The notes beneath the pieces were generated by a model. The model was not told the origin of the DNA. It made no database searches and worked only from the letters and a program-made list of their open reading frames with translations. The translations under genes were made by a program, and so were the position numbers. Source: an uncultured Collinsella sp. (GTDB lineage Bacteria; Actinomycetota; Coriobacteriia; Coriobacteriales; Coriobacteriaceae). Taken from it: a DNA stretch of 5,574 nt. Below are positions 1-5,282 of the stretch, piece after piece; the first letter of the stretch is position 1; each line of letters begins with the position of its first letter. The stretch spans positions 1 to 5,574 of the forward strand of contig CAAECT010000130.1 in NCBI GenBank assembly GCA_900754435.1, in the 5' to 3' direction.

Positions 1-211
1 CGAGATTCTCTCCATCAAGACGCCGGGCGGCAGCCGCTTCGATCGCACGATCGAGCCGCATGCGCATATCATCTGCACCTCGTGCAGCCGCGTCATCGAC
101 GTACCGCTCCCCTTCGATGCCCAACTCGACGCCAAGGCATCCGAGCAAATCGGCTGGCACGTCACGTCGCACTACACCATCTTCGAGGGTCTCTGCCCCG
201 ACTGCCGGTAG
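1..211 (+). CDS. Fur/PerR-family transcriptional regulator, C-terminal part (5' end outside window)
   Basis: Reading from base 2, 69 codons run to a TAG at 209-211; the DNA-binding winged helix lies upstream, outside the window. What is visible is the Fur-family metal-binding and dimerisation domain. It contains SRFD, then PHAHIICTSC, then a VIDVPL segment, then a terminal CPDC. The two CxxC pairs match the structural zinc site of the family. In alignment by eye to Bacillus subtilis PerR, the RFD aspartate, the two histidines of PHAH and the aspartate of VID fall on D85, H91, H93 and D104. The fifth regulatory ligand (H37) is not in view. Aspartate at the 104 position is the residue linked to peroxide sensing in PerR, where Fur-type proteins carry glutamate. 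PerR proteins repress peroxide-defence and metal-homeostasis genes. The family call is firm; the PerR subtype is an inference from one position. Confidence 0.88.
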   Translation, partial: EILSIKTPGGSRFDRTIEPHAHIICTSCSRVIDVPLPFDAQLDAKASEQIGWHVTSHYTIFEGLCPDCR

Positions 212-287
212 ATGTTCGGGACATGCCTTAAAATCCACCTTTCTGCACTCTGCAGCAAAAAGAGATTCCTAGGCATGCCACATATAT

Positions 288-1085
288 CTACTCGGCGAGC
301 AGGCGGCGCAGTTCTTCTTCGACCGTGCGCACGTAGCGGACGCGGTCGTTGATGCCACGCATAGAGGGATTGCAGCTCTCCATTAGATAAGGATGGCCCA
401 CGACGTTGAGCATGTCGCGGTCGTTTTCGTTATCGCCAAACGCCATCATCTCGTCGGGCGAAATTCCCAGGGCACGACCGTAATCGGCAAGCGCGGAACC
501 CTTACCCGAATCAAAGCCGATAAAGTCCGTCCACTCGGTTCCCGACGTCATCACGTCGACACGGTCGCTAAAGAGGCGCTCAAAATACTCCAGGGCCGCC
601 GGCTGATCCACCTCGGGCGTCTGGAAGGCAATCTTAATGACGTCCTCGTCGATGTCCTCAGGACGGTCGACCACCGCCACATCGCAGTGGACCTCATAGC
701 GCAAATGGTCGACGAACGCATCGTTGCCGCTCATGGTGTAGAGGTGTCCCTCACACGAAAGGGTCACGTCGGCATGGGGATACGCAACCACGGCATTCGC
801 GATATCCATAGCAAGGCTACGCTCCATGGAACGCTTGACAACGGCACGCCCCTCGTTCATCACTAGGGCTCCGTTTTCGCATACATAGGCGAGCTCATCG
901 GCCACCGGGGCAAACAGGTAGCGCAAGCTCGCATATTGACGACCGCTCGCCGGCATAAACACGATGCCGCGACGATGCAGTTCATCGATGAGCTCAAAGG
1001 CCTCGGAACGCGGCTCGTGCTCCCCCGGATGCAGCAACGTGCCGTCCAAATCGCATGCAATCAGCTTGATTCCCTCAAGACCCAT
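288..1085 (-). CDS. Cof-type HAD-IIB family phosphatase
   Basis: 265-residue cytoplasmic protein of the HAD superfamily, subclass IIB (Cof/YbiV-like), a usual length for the family. Motif I is DLDGTLL, with nucleophile D12 and acid/base D14. Motif II is PASGR (S47). The motif III lysine is probably K195 in SGKGSAL. Motif IV is GDNENDRDML (D218, D222). Residues between motifs II and III form the C2-type cap that sets substrate preference. Relatives dephosphorylate sugar phosphates, nucleotides or pyridoxal phosphate; the substrate here cannot be read. I chose ATG at 1085, preceded by GGGGAA 4 nt upstream. An in-frame TTG at 1097 would add four residues, but it sits only 2 nt from an AGGAGG (1100-1105), too close to use it well; that AGGAGG is 14 nt from the ATG. 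The gene lies downstream of slyD and the UreE-like gene on the same strand with no clear promoter between, so it may be the last gene of that operon. Confidence 0.9.
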   Translation of the reverse strand: MGLEGIKLIACDLDGTLLHPGEHEPRSEAFELIDELHRRGIVFMPASGRQYASLRYLFAPVADELAYVCENGALVMNEGRAVVKRSMERSLAMDIANAVVAYPHADVTLSCEGHLYTMSGNDAFVDHLRYEVHCDVAVVDRPEDIDEDVIKIAFQTPEVDQPAALEYFERLFSDRVDVMTSGTEWTDFIGFDSGKGSALADYGRALGISPDEMMAFGDNENDRDMLNVVGHPYLMESCNPSMRGINDRVRYVRTVEEELRRLLAE

Positions 1086-1161
1086 ATGCTTCCCCAAAGC
1101 CTCCTATCAACAGCAAGACGGACCTTGATTGGTCGCCCCTCAAAGCCCGCCTTGCGTATAC

Positions 1162-1186
1162 ACGCGCTTAGCCGCGCGTCTTTTTT
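1162..1186 (+). terminator. Possible intrinsic terminator reading rightward, antisense to the UreE-like gene end
   Basis: ACGCGC (1162-1167) and GCGCGT (1174-1179) form a 6-bp GC-rich stem with a 6-nt loop, followed by C and six T (1181-1186). The U-tract lies on the plus-strand side, so it would stop rightward transcription, yet the genes here run leftward. The hairpin spans the UreE-like stop codon, and the T-run is the complement of its terminal Lys-Lys codons, so coincidence is possible. On the minus strand there is a hairpin but no U-tract. Confidence 0.35.
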
Positions 1187-1746
1187 ACGATGGTAAAGTC
1201 GGGAGCCATGCTCACGACGGCATCCGCCGCACTCGACGCAAAGCGCCGGTCCGCATCGAGTTCACGGGTAACCACCGAGAGCCGAACGCCCTCGACGCCC
1301 CGGAGCATGCGGCCCAAAACAGGCTGCACCGGCGTATACATGCGCACGGTATACTCGTCCGAATCGCCTCGGAAAAGCGGCGCGTGCATATTGCCGATCT
1401 CCCAGCACGCATGCGCGAGCGCAATCGGGTCCATGCGGTCAACTTCGACCAAATAAACCTCGGCACTGCGCAGGCGCACGACAACCGCCACGGGCACCAT
1501 GCCCGAACGGTCGATGGCGAGCACGTCGCCGTCAGTAAAACGACCGCCGTCGGCAGCATCCAGCCGAACATCGACCGTGCGCCCCAGCTCCGTCACGCCC
1601 ACAAGCGCGCATACATCAGCCTGGTCCCAATCGAGCAGCAGCTCGTCAACTTCAAAGACGCCGCCCAACTTCCGGCGAAGCAGGAGTTCATAGGACGGAT
1701 CGTTGAGATTTCCCAAGCATGTCGTCGAAACCAAGCGTTCAGGCAT
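1168..1746 (-). CDS. UreE-like protein (urease accessory / nickel metallochaperone family)
   Basis: 192 residues with the two-domain plan of UreE. Residues about 18-95 resemble the N-terminal beta domain; RTVDVRLDAADGGRFTDGDV corresponds to the family's DGR...LRDGDVL segment. Residues about 100-165 resemble the ferredoxin-like C-terminal domain: ACWEIGNMHAPL aligns with the Klebsiella ACYHLGNRHVPL, followed by VLGRMLRGVEGVRLSVV. H121 matches the conserved dimer-interface nickel ligand (Klebsiella H96). The equivalents of H110 and H112 are replaced in YTPVQPVL, and the His-rich tail is absent; the protein ends in a plain KKTRG. UreE delivers nickel to urease, but no urease gene is visible here, so a different metal or protein role is possible. 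ATG at 1746 is 3 nt after the slyD stop, with GAGGG overlapping the slyD 3' end, so translation is probably coupled. The family assignment is by eye and moderately strong; function is unproven. Confidence 0.72.
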   Translation of the reverse strand: MPERLVSTTCLGNLNDPSYELLLRRKLGGVFEVDELLLDWDQADVCALVGVTELGRTVDVRLDAADGGRFTDGDVLAIDRSGMVPVAVVVRLRSAEVYLVEVDRMDPIALAHACWEIGNMHAPLFRGDSDEYTVRMYTPVQPVLGRMLRGVEGVRLSVVTRELDADRRFASSAADAVVSMAPDFTIVKKTRG

Positions 1747-1749
1747 ACT

Positions 1750-2178
1750 CTAACCCTCGACCTCAACGAGCTCGATATCAAAGTTGAGGTCCTTGCCGGC
1801 CAGCTCGTGGTTGGCGTCGAGCGTCACGGCCTCGGGCGTTACGTCTATGACCACGGCGGGGACGGGCATGCCGCTCGGCGTGGACAGGAAAAGCTTCATG
1901 CCCTTCTCGATCTGCTCGATGTTGGGAACCTGTTCGGCCGGGAAGGTAATAACCATCTCGGGGTTGTGCTCGCCGTAGGCATCGGCAGCAGGAATGTGCA
2001 CGGTCTTCTTCTCGCCCACCTGCATGTCGACAACAGCGGCGTCGAAGCCCTTGATCATCTGACCGGCGCCGCAGGTGAACTCCAGCGGCTCGCCGCGATC
2101 GTAGGAGCTATCGAACTGCGTGCCGTCGTCGAGCGTGCCGCGATAATGAGTCTTGACCTTCTTGCCCTGGTTGGACAT
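1750..2178 (-). CDS. slyD: FKBP-type peptidyl-prolyl cis-trans isomerase, SlyD type
   Basis: 142-residue cytoplasmic folding helper that isomerises Xaa-Pro bonds and acts as a chaperone. The FKBP half (about residues 6-66) has VKTHYRGTLDDGTQFDSS, GAGQMIKGFDAAVVDMQVGE and the IPAADAYGE strand. Residues about 67-118 form the inserted IF (insert-in-flap) chaperone domain that separates SlyD from simple FKBPs. The FKBP fold closes with NHELAGKDLNFDIELVEV. The protein stops two residues later, so the His/Cys-rich metal-binding tail of Escherichia coli SlyD is missing, as in many short SlyD homologues. I chose ATG at 2178 because GGAGG (2184-2188) sits 5 nt upstream and the family begins at this point; a 10-residue upstream extension is possible in frame but poorly supported. 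It heads a leftward operon with the UreE-like gene. Confidence 0.95.
   Translation of the reverse strand: MSNQGKKVKTHYRGTLDDGTQFDSSYDRGEPLEFTCGAGQMIKGFDAAVVDMQVGEKKTVHIPAADAYGEHNPEMVITFPAEQVPNIEQIEKGMKLFLSTPSGMPVPAVVIDVTPEAVTLDANHELAGKDLNFDIELVEVEG
1754..1758 (-). promoter_or_regulatory. Ribosome binding site of the UreE-like gene inside the slyD 3' end
   Basis: GAGGG on the minus strand lies 7 nt before the ATG at 1746 and is formed by the last Glu-Gly codons of slyD. It supports the chosen start and co-translation of the two genes from one transcript. Confidence 0.6.
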
Positions 2179-2298
2179 GGTAACCTCCGTGATAAGGGCG
2201 GCGCACAACGCGGGCCGCCGTGAACATATGGCGCTAACTATACCCTAGTCATACAATTCAAAGACAGTTTGCAAAGAAACGCTGCAACCGGAGGAACC
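2179..2298. promoter_or_regulatory. Divergent intergenic control region between slyD and the dipeptidase gene
   Basis: This 120-bp gap is the only divergent gene boundary in the window and must hold a promoter for each side. Leftward, TATAGT (plus-strand ACTATA, 2237-2242) is a good -10 match, about 60 nt before the slyD start. Rightward, TACAAT (2252-2257) is a 5/6 -10 match, about 42 nt before the dipeptidase start. Neither has a convincing -35 hexamer at 16-18 nt spacing. The AT-rich core at 2225-2275 contrasts with its surroundings. Promoter placement is tentative; that the region carries promoters is likely. Confidence 0.45.
2197..2219 (-). other. Hairpin in the slyD leader region
   Basis: GGCGGC (2197-2202) and GCCGCC (2214-2219) are exact reverse complements with an 11-nt spacer. 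They would form a GC-rich stem in the slyD leader about 8 nt upstream of its Shine-Dalgarno sequence. There is no U-tract. It could modulate translation or be a chance product of GC-rich sequence; no riboswitch class is recognisable. Confidence 0.3.
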
Positions 2299-3312
2299 AT
2301 GGCATATCCCGTATTTGACCTACACTGCGACACCGCCGACCGCATCGGCTGGGCCACGCTCGATCTCGACCTGCGCTTTACCGCCGGCACCGACGGTTAT
2401 TTCCCCGGCGACGAAACGCATCCGCAAGATTTCGACCTCATCGAGGGCAACGCCTGCGCCATCTCGCTCGCAAAGATCGGCAACACGCCGTGGGCACAGT
2501 GCTTCGCCACGTTTGTCCCCGATGAGATTCCCACCGCCCACGCTGCGCGCTTCCAGGCGCAGATCATGGCACACATGAGCGGCCAGGCAATGCTCAACCA
2601 CGACCGCATGGTCAACGTACGCAGCGCGGCAGACATTCGCCCTGCGCTCAAGGACGGCAAGGTCGCTTGCATCCACACCATCGAAAACGCGACGTTCTTT
2701 GCCGAAGACCCCGCGCTGATCGAGGTGCTCAAGAGCCTGGGCGTACTCATGTCATCACTCAGCTGGAACGCGCAGGGACCGCTCGCGAGCGGCCACGACA
2801 CCCACGCCGGCCTCACCGCCGCCGGCATCGAGGCGCTTACGCAGATGGAGCACGCCGGCATGGTACTTGACGTCTCCCACCTCAACGATGAGTGCTTTGA
2901 CGAGGTCGCCGCCCGCGCCACGCGTCCCTTCGTCGCCAGCCACTCCAACTCCCGTGCGGTTTGCGGCGCCAAACGCAACCTTACCGACGACCAGTTCCGC
3001 ACCATTCGCGACATGGGTGGCATCGTCGGCCTCAACTACTGCAGCGAGTTCCTTTCCAACGGCGCAACCGACAAGACCGCCGCAGACGTCACCTTCGACC
3101 AGCTGGCGGCACATATCGAGCACTGGCTCGACCTGGGCGGCGAGGACGTCATCGCGCTCGGCGGCGACTGGGACGGCGCCACTGTGCCCGCTTTCCTCTC
3201 CGATGCCAGCAAGATGCCCGAGTTCCAGAACATGCTTTCCAAGCATTTTGGCAAGACCGTGATGCAAAAGCTCTGCAGCGACAACGCGCTTGCCTTCTTC
3301 GAGCGTTATTAA
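2299..3312 (+). CDS. Membrane dipeptidase family (M19) zinc dipeptidase
   Basis: 337-residue TIM-barrel metallohydrolase of the renal dipeptidase (M19) family, which cleaves dipeptides and in some members D-amino-acid or beta-lactam-type substrates. All the binuclear zinc ligands can be picked out: H9 and D11 in FDLHCDT, bridging E129 in IHTIEN, H194 in DVSHLND and H215 in VASHSNSR. The family's D290 is present in ALGGDWDG. A typical SLSWNAQGPLASGHDT segment lies at residues 154-168. The usual IEG is IEN here. There is no signal peptide or membrane segment, so it should be cytoplasmic; the family name comes from the anchored mammalian enzyme. ATG at 2299 is preceded by GGAGG (2290-2294) 4 nt upstream; an in-frame TTG at 2269 is less likely. 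It is transcribed divergently from slyD. A role in peptide nutrient use is plausible for a gut anaerobe but not shown. Confidence 0.93.
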   Translation: MAYPVFDLHCDTADRIGWATLDLDLRFTAGTDGYFPGDETHPQDFDLIEGNACAISLAKIGNTPWAQCFATFVPDEIPTAHAARFQAQIMAHMSGQAMLNHDRMVNVRSAADIRPALKDGKVACIHTIENATFFAEDPALIEVLKSLGVLMSSLSWNAQGPLASGHDTHAGLTAAGIEALTQMEHAGMVLDVSHLNDECFDEVAARATRPFVASHSNSRAVCGAKRNLTDDQFRTIRDMGGIVGLNYCSEFLSNGATDKTAADVTFDQLAAHIEHWLDLGGEDVIALGGDWDGATVPAFLSDASKMPEFQNMLSKHFGKTVMQKLCSDNALAFFERY

Positions 3313-3328
3313 TTTCACATCCCTTGAG

Positions 3329-3364
3329 CGGGCCGGCATGCCGAACGGTCGACATGCCGGCCCG
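3329..3364 (+). terminator. Strong 12-bp GC-rich hairpin downstream of the dipeptidase gene
   Basis: A perfect 12-bp inverted repeat (3329-3340 with 3353-3364) encloses a 12-nt loop, 17 nt after the dipeptidase stop. It is placed as a terminator, but TCCCCAATCTG follows with no U-tract, so it is not a canonical intrinsic terminator. The left arm and adjoining loop also contain a 10-bp palindrome, CGGCATGCCG (3334-3343), which could fold alternatively. It may instead stabilise the mRNA 3' end or bind a dimeric protein. Confidence 0.5.
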
Positions 3365-3374
3365 TCCCCAATCT

Positions 3375-3380
3375 GAAGGA
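3375..3380 (+). promoter_or_regulatory. Shine-Dalgarno site that decides the TTG start of the metallopeptidase gene
   Basis: GAAGGA lies 6 nt before TTG at 3387. The only nearby in-frame ATG (3354) sits in the right arm of the hairpin and has no Shine-Dalgarno sequence in front of it, so the TTG start is preferred. Confidence 0.55.
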
Positions 3381-3386
3381 CCGCTT

Positions 3387-4163
3387 TTGACGCAGCAGTT
3401 TACGATTTCCGTATCCCGACCGGATGGGACGCCCATCCCCGTCGTAGTTACCAAAAAGCGCGTCAAGAACTTCAACCTACGCGTCACATCGAGTGGTGAG
3501 GTCCACGCCAGTGCACCGCTCGGCGCCAGCCGCGAGCGCATCGAAGCGTTTGTAAAGCGCAACAGTGCCTGGATTGTCAACCGACTTGCCCAGCGTGAGC
3601 GACGTCAGGCGACGGCGCGAGAGCCGCTCAGTCCCTCGTCCATCATTGCACTTTGGGGCAAGCCCATCACGGTACAGGATGCGCTCGATCACAACTTTGC
3701 ATCACCCGCACCGCGACCCAAACAGGCCACCTTCGCAAGTTTTATGGGTACCGATAAATCGGATGAAAGCCCACAGACCAAGCGGCACGCAATCCTCGAC
3801 GGCCTAACGTCCGATGAGCTCCAAGCCCACATCGACCAGCTCTATACGTCCGAAGTCACATCGGCGCTGCGCGATATGGTGCACGCATACGAAATCGCAA
3901 TGGGTGTCGCCGTTTCTCGCGTTTCCGTACGCAGCATGAAAACGCGTTGGGGCTCATGCACTCCCAAATCCGGCGCCATTCGCATCGCACGCGAACTTGC
4001 CGCCTATCCCATCGAATGCCTCGACATGGTTGTCGCCCACGAGCTCGTCCACTTGCTCGAGCCAAGCCACAACCAGCGGTTCCACGTCCTGCTCGACACA
4101 TACTGCCCCAACAATAGAGCACTGTCCCAGCGGCTCAAGCAGCCACCCATAGAGACATATTAG
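3387..4163 (+). CDS. YgjP/DUF45-type (M48-like) zinc metallopeptidase
   Basis: 258 residues if started at TTG 3387, close to the usual size of this family. The C-terminal half has the diagnostic order: MKTRWGSC (184-191), a basic stretch, then VVAHELVHLLEPSHNQRFH. H218, E219 and H222 form the HExxH zinc site, and H228 is the probable third ligand. The N-terminal half contains KRVKNFNLRV and a HASAPLGASRERIEAFV segment, also typical of the family (substrate-side beta domain). Residues about 95-130 form a polar, likely flexible insertion. There is no signal peptide or membrane segment, so it is cytoplasmic. The biological substrate of these proteins is poorly known; the gene is often called a predicted metal-dependent hydrolase. 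The start is uncertain: ATG 3354 would add 11 residues but lacks a ribosome site. It converges with folB, with a 6-nt gap. Confidence 0.88.
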   Translation: MTQQFTISVSRPDGTPIPVVVTKKRVKNFNLRVTSSGEVHASAPLGASRERIEAFVKRNSAWIVNRLAQRERRQATAREPLSPSSIIALWGKPITVQDALDHNFASPAPRPKQATFASFMGTDKSDESPQTKRHAILDGLTSDELQAHIDQLYTSEVTSALRDMVHAYEIAMGVAVSRVSVRSMKTRWGSCTPKSGAIRIARELAAYPIECLDMVVAHELVHLLEPSHNQRFHVLLDTYCPNNRALSQRLKQPPIETY

Positions 4164-4169
4164 TACCGG

Positions 4170-4655
4170 TTAGCGCACGCGCTCGATCTCGACACCGCAG
4201 CTTGCCAGGGGAAGACCGACGGGCGCCCAAGGCTTATCGAGCTTGATGCGCACACCAAGCAGCGAGGGATAACGGCGCAGCAGCATCTGGGCCGTACCCT
4301 CAGCTGCCGCCTCGATGAGCCTAAACGTATGCTCGCGCAGATAGCCATCGACATCGTGGCACACCGAGCCGTAGTCAATCGAGGCGTCCAGGTTATCGTG
4401 CTCCCCCGCAGCGCGCAGGTCGGCATAGAGCACCAAGGACACGATGAACTTCTGGCCCAGCGCGTTCTCCTCGGGATACACACCATGGTTGGCAAAAACC
4501 TCAAGCCCGTCAATGACAATACGGTCGGCATGGCGCAGATCGTCATAGCTCACGTGGGACACCGCCGTTGCGGTGGATATTTCGCCCCTGCCACGGCGGG
4601 CGAGCTCGGCGCCTTCAGTCTTGGTTGCATTCTCGGGCAGCTTTTTGTTACTCAT
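4170..4655 (-). CDS. folB: Dihydroneopterin aldolase
   Basis: 161 residues. The aldolase domain starts at about residue 44 with DRIVIDGLEVFANHGVYPEE and fills the rest of the protein. It has catalytic E63, the GQKF motif (67-70), Y95 in SIDYGSV, the FRLIEAAAEGTA helix and active-site K141 in KLDKPWAPVG. FolB cleaves 7,8-dihydroneopterin to 6-hydroxymethyl-7,8-dihydropterin and glycolaldehyde, an early step of folate synthesis, in the cytoplasm. The first 43 residues (MSNKKLPENATKTEG... to DDLRHA) are a charged, low-complexity-looking extension not seen in typical FolB proteins of about 120 residues. ATG at 4655 has AAGGAG (4665-4670) 9 nt upstream, which supports the long form; a GTG at about residue 35 has no good ribosome site. 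It follows the HD-domain gene by 43 nt and is probably the third gene of a folE operon. Confidence 0.93.
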   Translation of the reverse strand: MSNKKLPENATKTEGAELARRGRGEISTATAVSHVSYDDLRHADRIVIDGLEVFANHGVYPEENALGQKFIVSLVLYADLRAAGEHDNLDASIDYGSVCHDVDGYLREHTFRLIEAAAEGTAQMLLRRYPSLLGVRIKLDKPWAPVGLPLASCGVEIERVR

Positions 4656-4698
4656 CGCGATCGTCTCCTTCGTTTAGAACCCCGACCGCGCAAACTAA

Positions 4699-5280
4699 CT
4701 ACACGCGAATCGACAGGTTCTTTTTATCATCGCTCCAGTTGCAAGCATTGCGCGCGGGGCATGCGAAGCAGGCGCGCGAGGCCTTGTCGGCCGCATAGAG
4801 CAGACGCTCAAGCGGTTGGCTGTTCACGCGCAGCTTTCGATGGCCCAGAATGGCCGTCTTAATGGCTGCGGCATCGGCCGGCTCAAACGCCACGTCATCG
4901 GGCATGCCGCCGAGAATTGCATCAGCGACGCGCTCGCTTGCAACATCATGGGATATACCCGATTCATACTGTTCATCTTTGCCGATATCGTGAAGAAGTG
5001 CCGTGGCATAGATGACCTCGCGGTCAAATTTGAGCTCTTCCTCGAGATTCTTGATCCACATAATACGGGCGACATCCAGCAGATGGTCGATACCGTGGCG
5101 GCAAAAGATGCGCCCCGATTCCAACTGCGCAATGTTTCCCAGATGCCGCCGGAACAGTCCGTTGGCACAGATGTAATCAATGCGAGGCATGGCACCAAAG
5201 GGAGTCAGGCCCGAAGCCATAAAGCCGCGACGCGACGTTCCTTCATCGGTCTTCGATGCAAAGTCGTTGACGACTCTCAT
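4699..5280 (-). CDS. HD-domain metal-dependent phosphohydrolase in the folate operon
   Basis: 193 residues. HD-superfamily metal ligands are seen in order: H62 or H66 in CRHGIDHLLDVARI, H97-D98 in LLHDIGK, H111 and H147 as further candidate ligands (SHDVAS, LGHRK), and D165 in LLYAADKASR. Members hydrolyse phosphate esters of nucleotides or related compounds; the substrate here is not known. After the HD domain comes CFACPARNAC (C171, C174, C180), a CxxC-x5-C pattern followed by NWSDDKKN, which may bind metal; I recall similar tails in HD proteins of Clostridia. ATG at 5280 is 2 nt after the folE stop, suggesting coupled translation, though its own Shine-Dalgarno is weak. The first 30 residues look non-conserved, and an internal ATG at 5190 (MPRIDYICANGL) is a credible alternative start. 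The position between folE and folB suggests a pterin-phosphate role, an inference only. Confidence 0.85.
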   Translation of the reverse strand: MRVVNDFASKTDEGTSRRGFMASGLTPFGAMPRIDYICANGLFRRHLGNIAQLESGRIFCRHGIDHLLDVARIMWIKNLEEELKFDREVIYATALLHDIGKDEQYESGISHDVASERVADAILGGMPDDVAFEPADAAAIKTAILGHRKLRVNSQPLERLLYAADKASRACFACPARNACNWSDDKKNLSIRV

Positions 5281-5282
5281 GG

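Noticed and set aside
212..287. Possible bidirectional terminator between the regulator and HAD genes
   Set aside because: CATGCCT (222-228) and AGGCATG (271-277) pair over 7 bp but are 42 nt apart, and the inner CTGCA/TGCAG stem has only 5 bp. No U-tract follows on the plus strand. On the minus strand a T5 run lies between the arms but has no stable stem before it.
1098..1167. Separate promoter for the HAD phosphatase gene
   Set aside because: The minus strand here shows only weak -10-like strings (for example TATACG) and no matching -35, so I do not call a promoter.
1129..2223. Long open frame on the plus strand opposite slyD and the UreE-like gene
   Set aside because: It is fully antisense to two genes with clear family matches, and its translation is rich in His, Arg and Ala without recognisable domains, as expected for a GC-rich shadow frame.
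2961..3386. Upstream in-frame extension of the metallopeptidase frame into the dipeptidase gene
   Set aside because: It overlaps the conserved dipeptidase C-terminus in another frame and is Arg-rich nonsense; family similarity begins only after the TTG at 3387.
4329..4862. Open frame on the plus strand across folB and the HD gene
   Set aside because: It is antisense to folB and the HD-domain gene, spans their intergenic gap and has no recognisable domain; a shadow frame.
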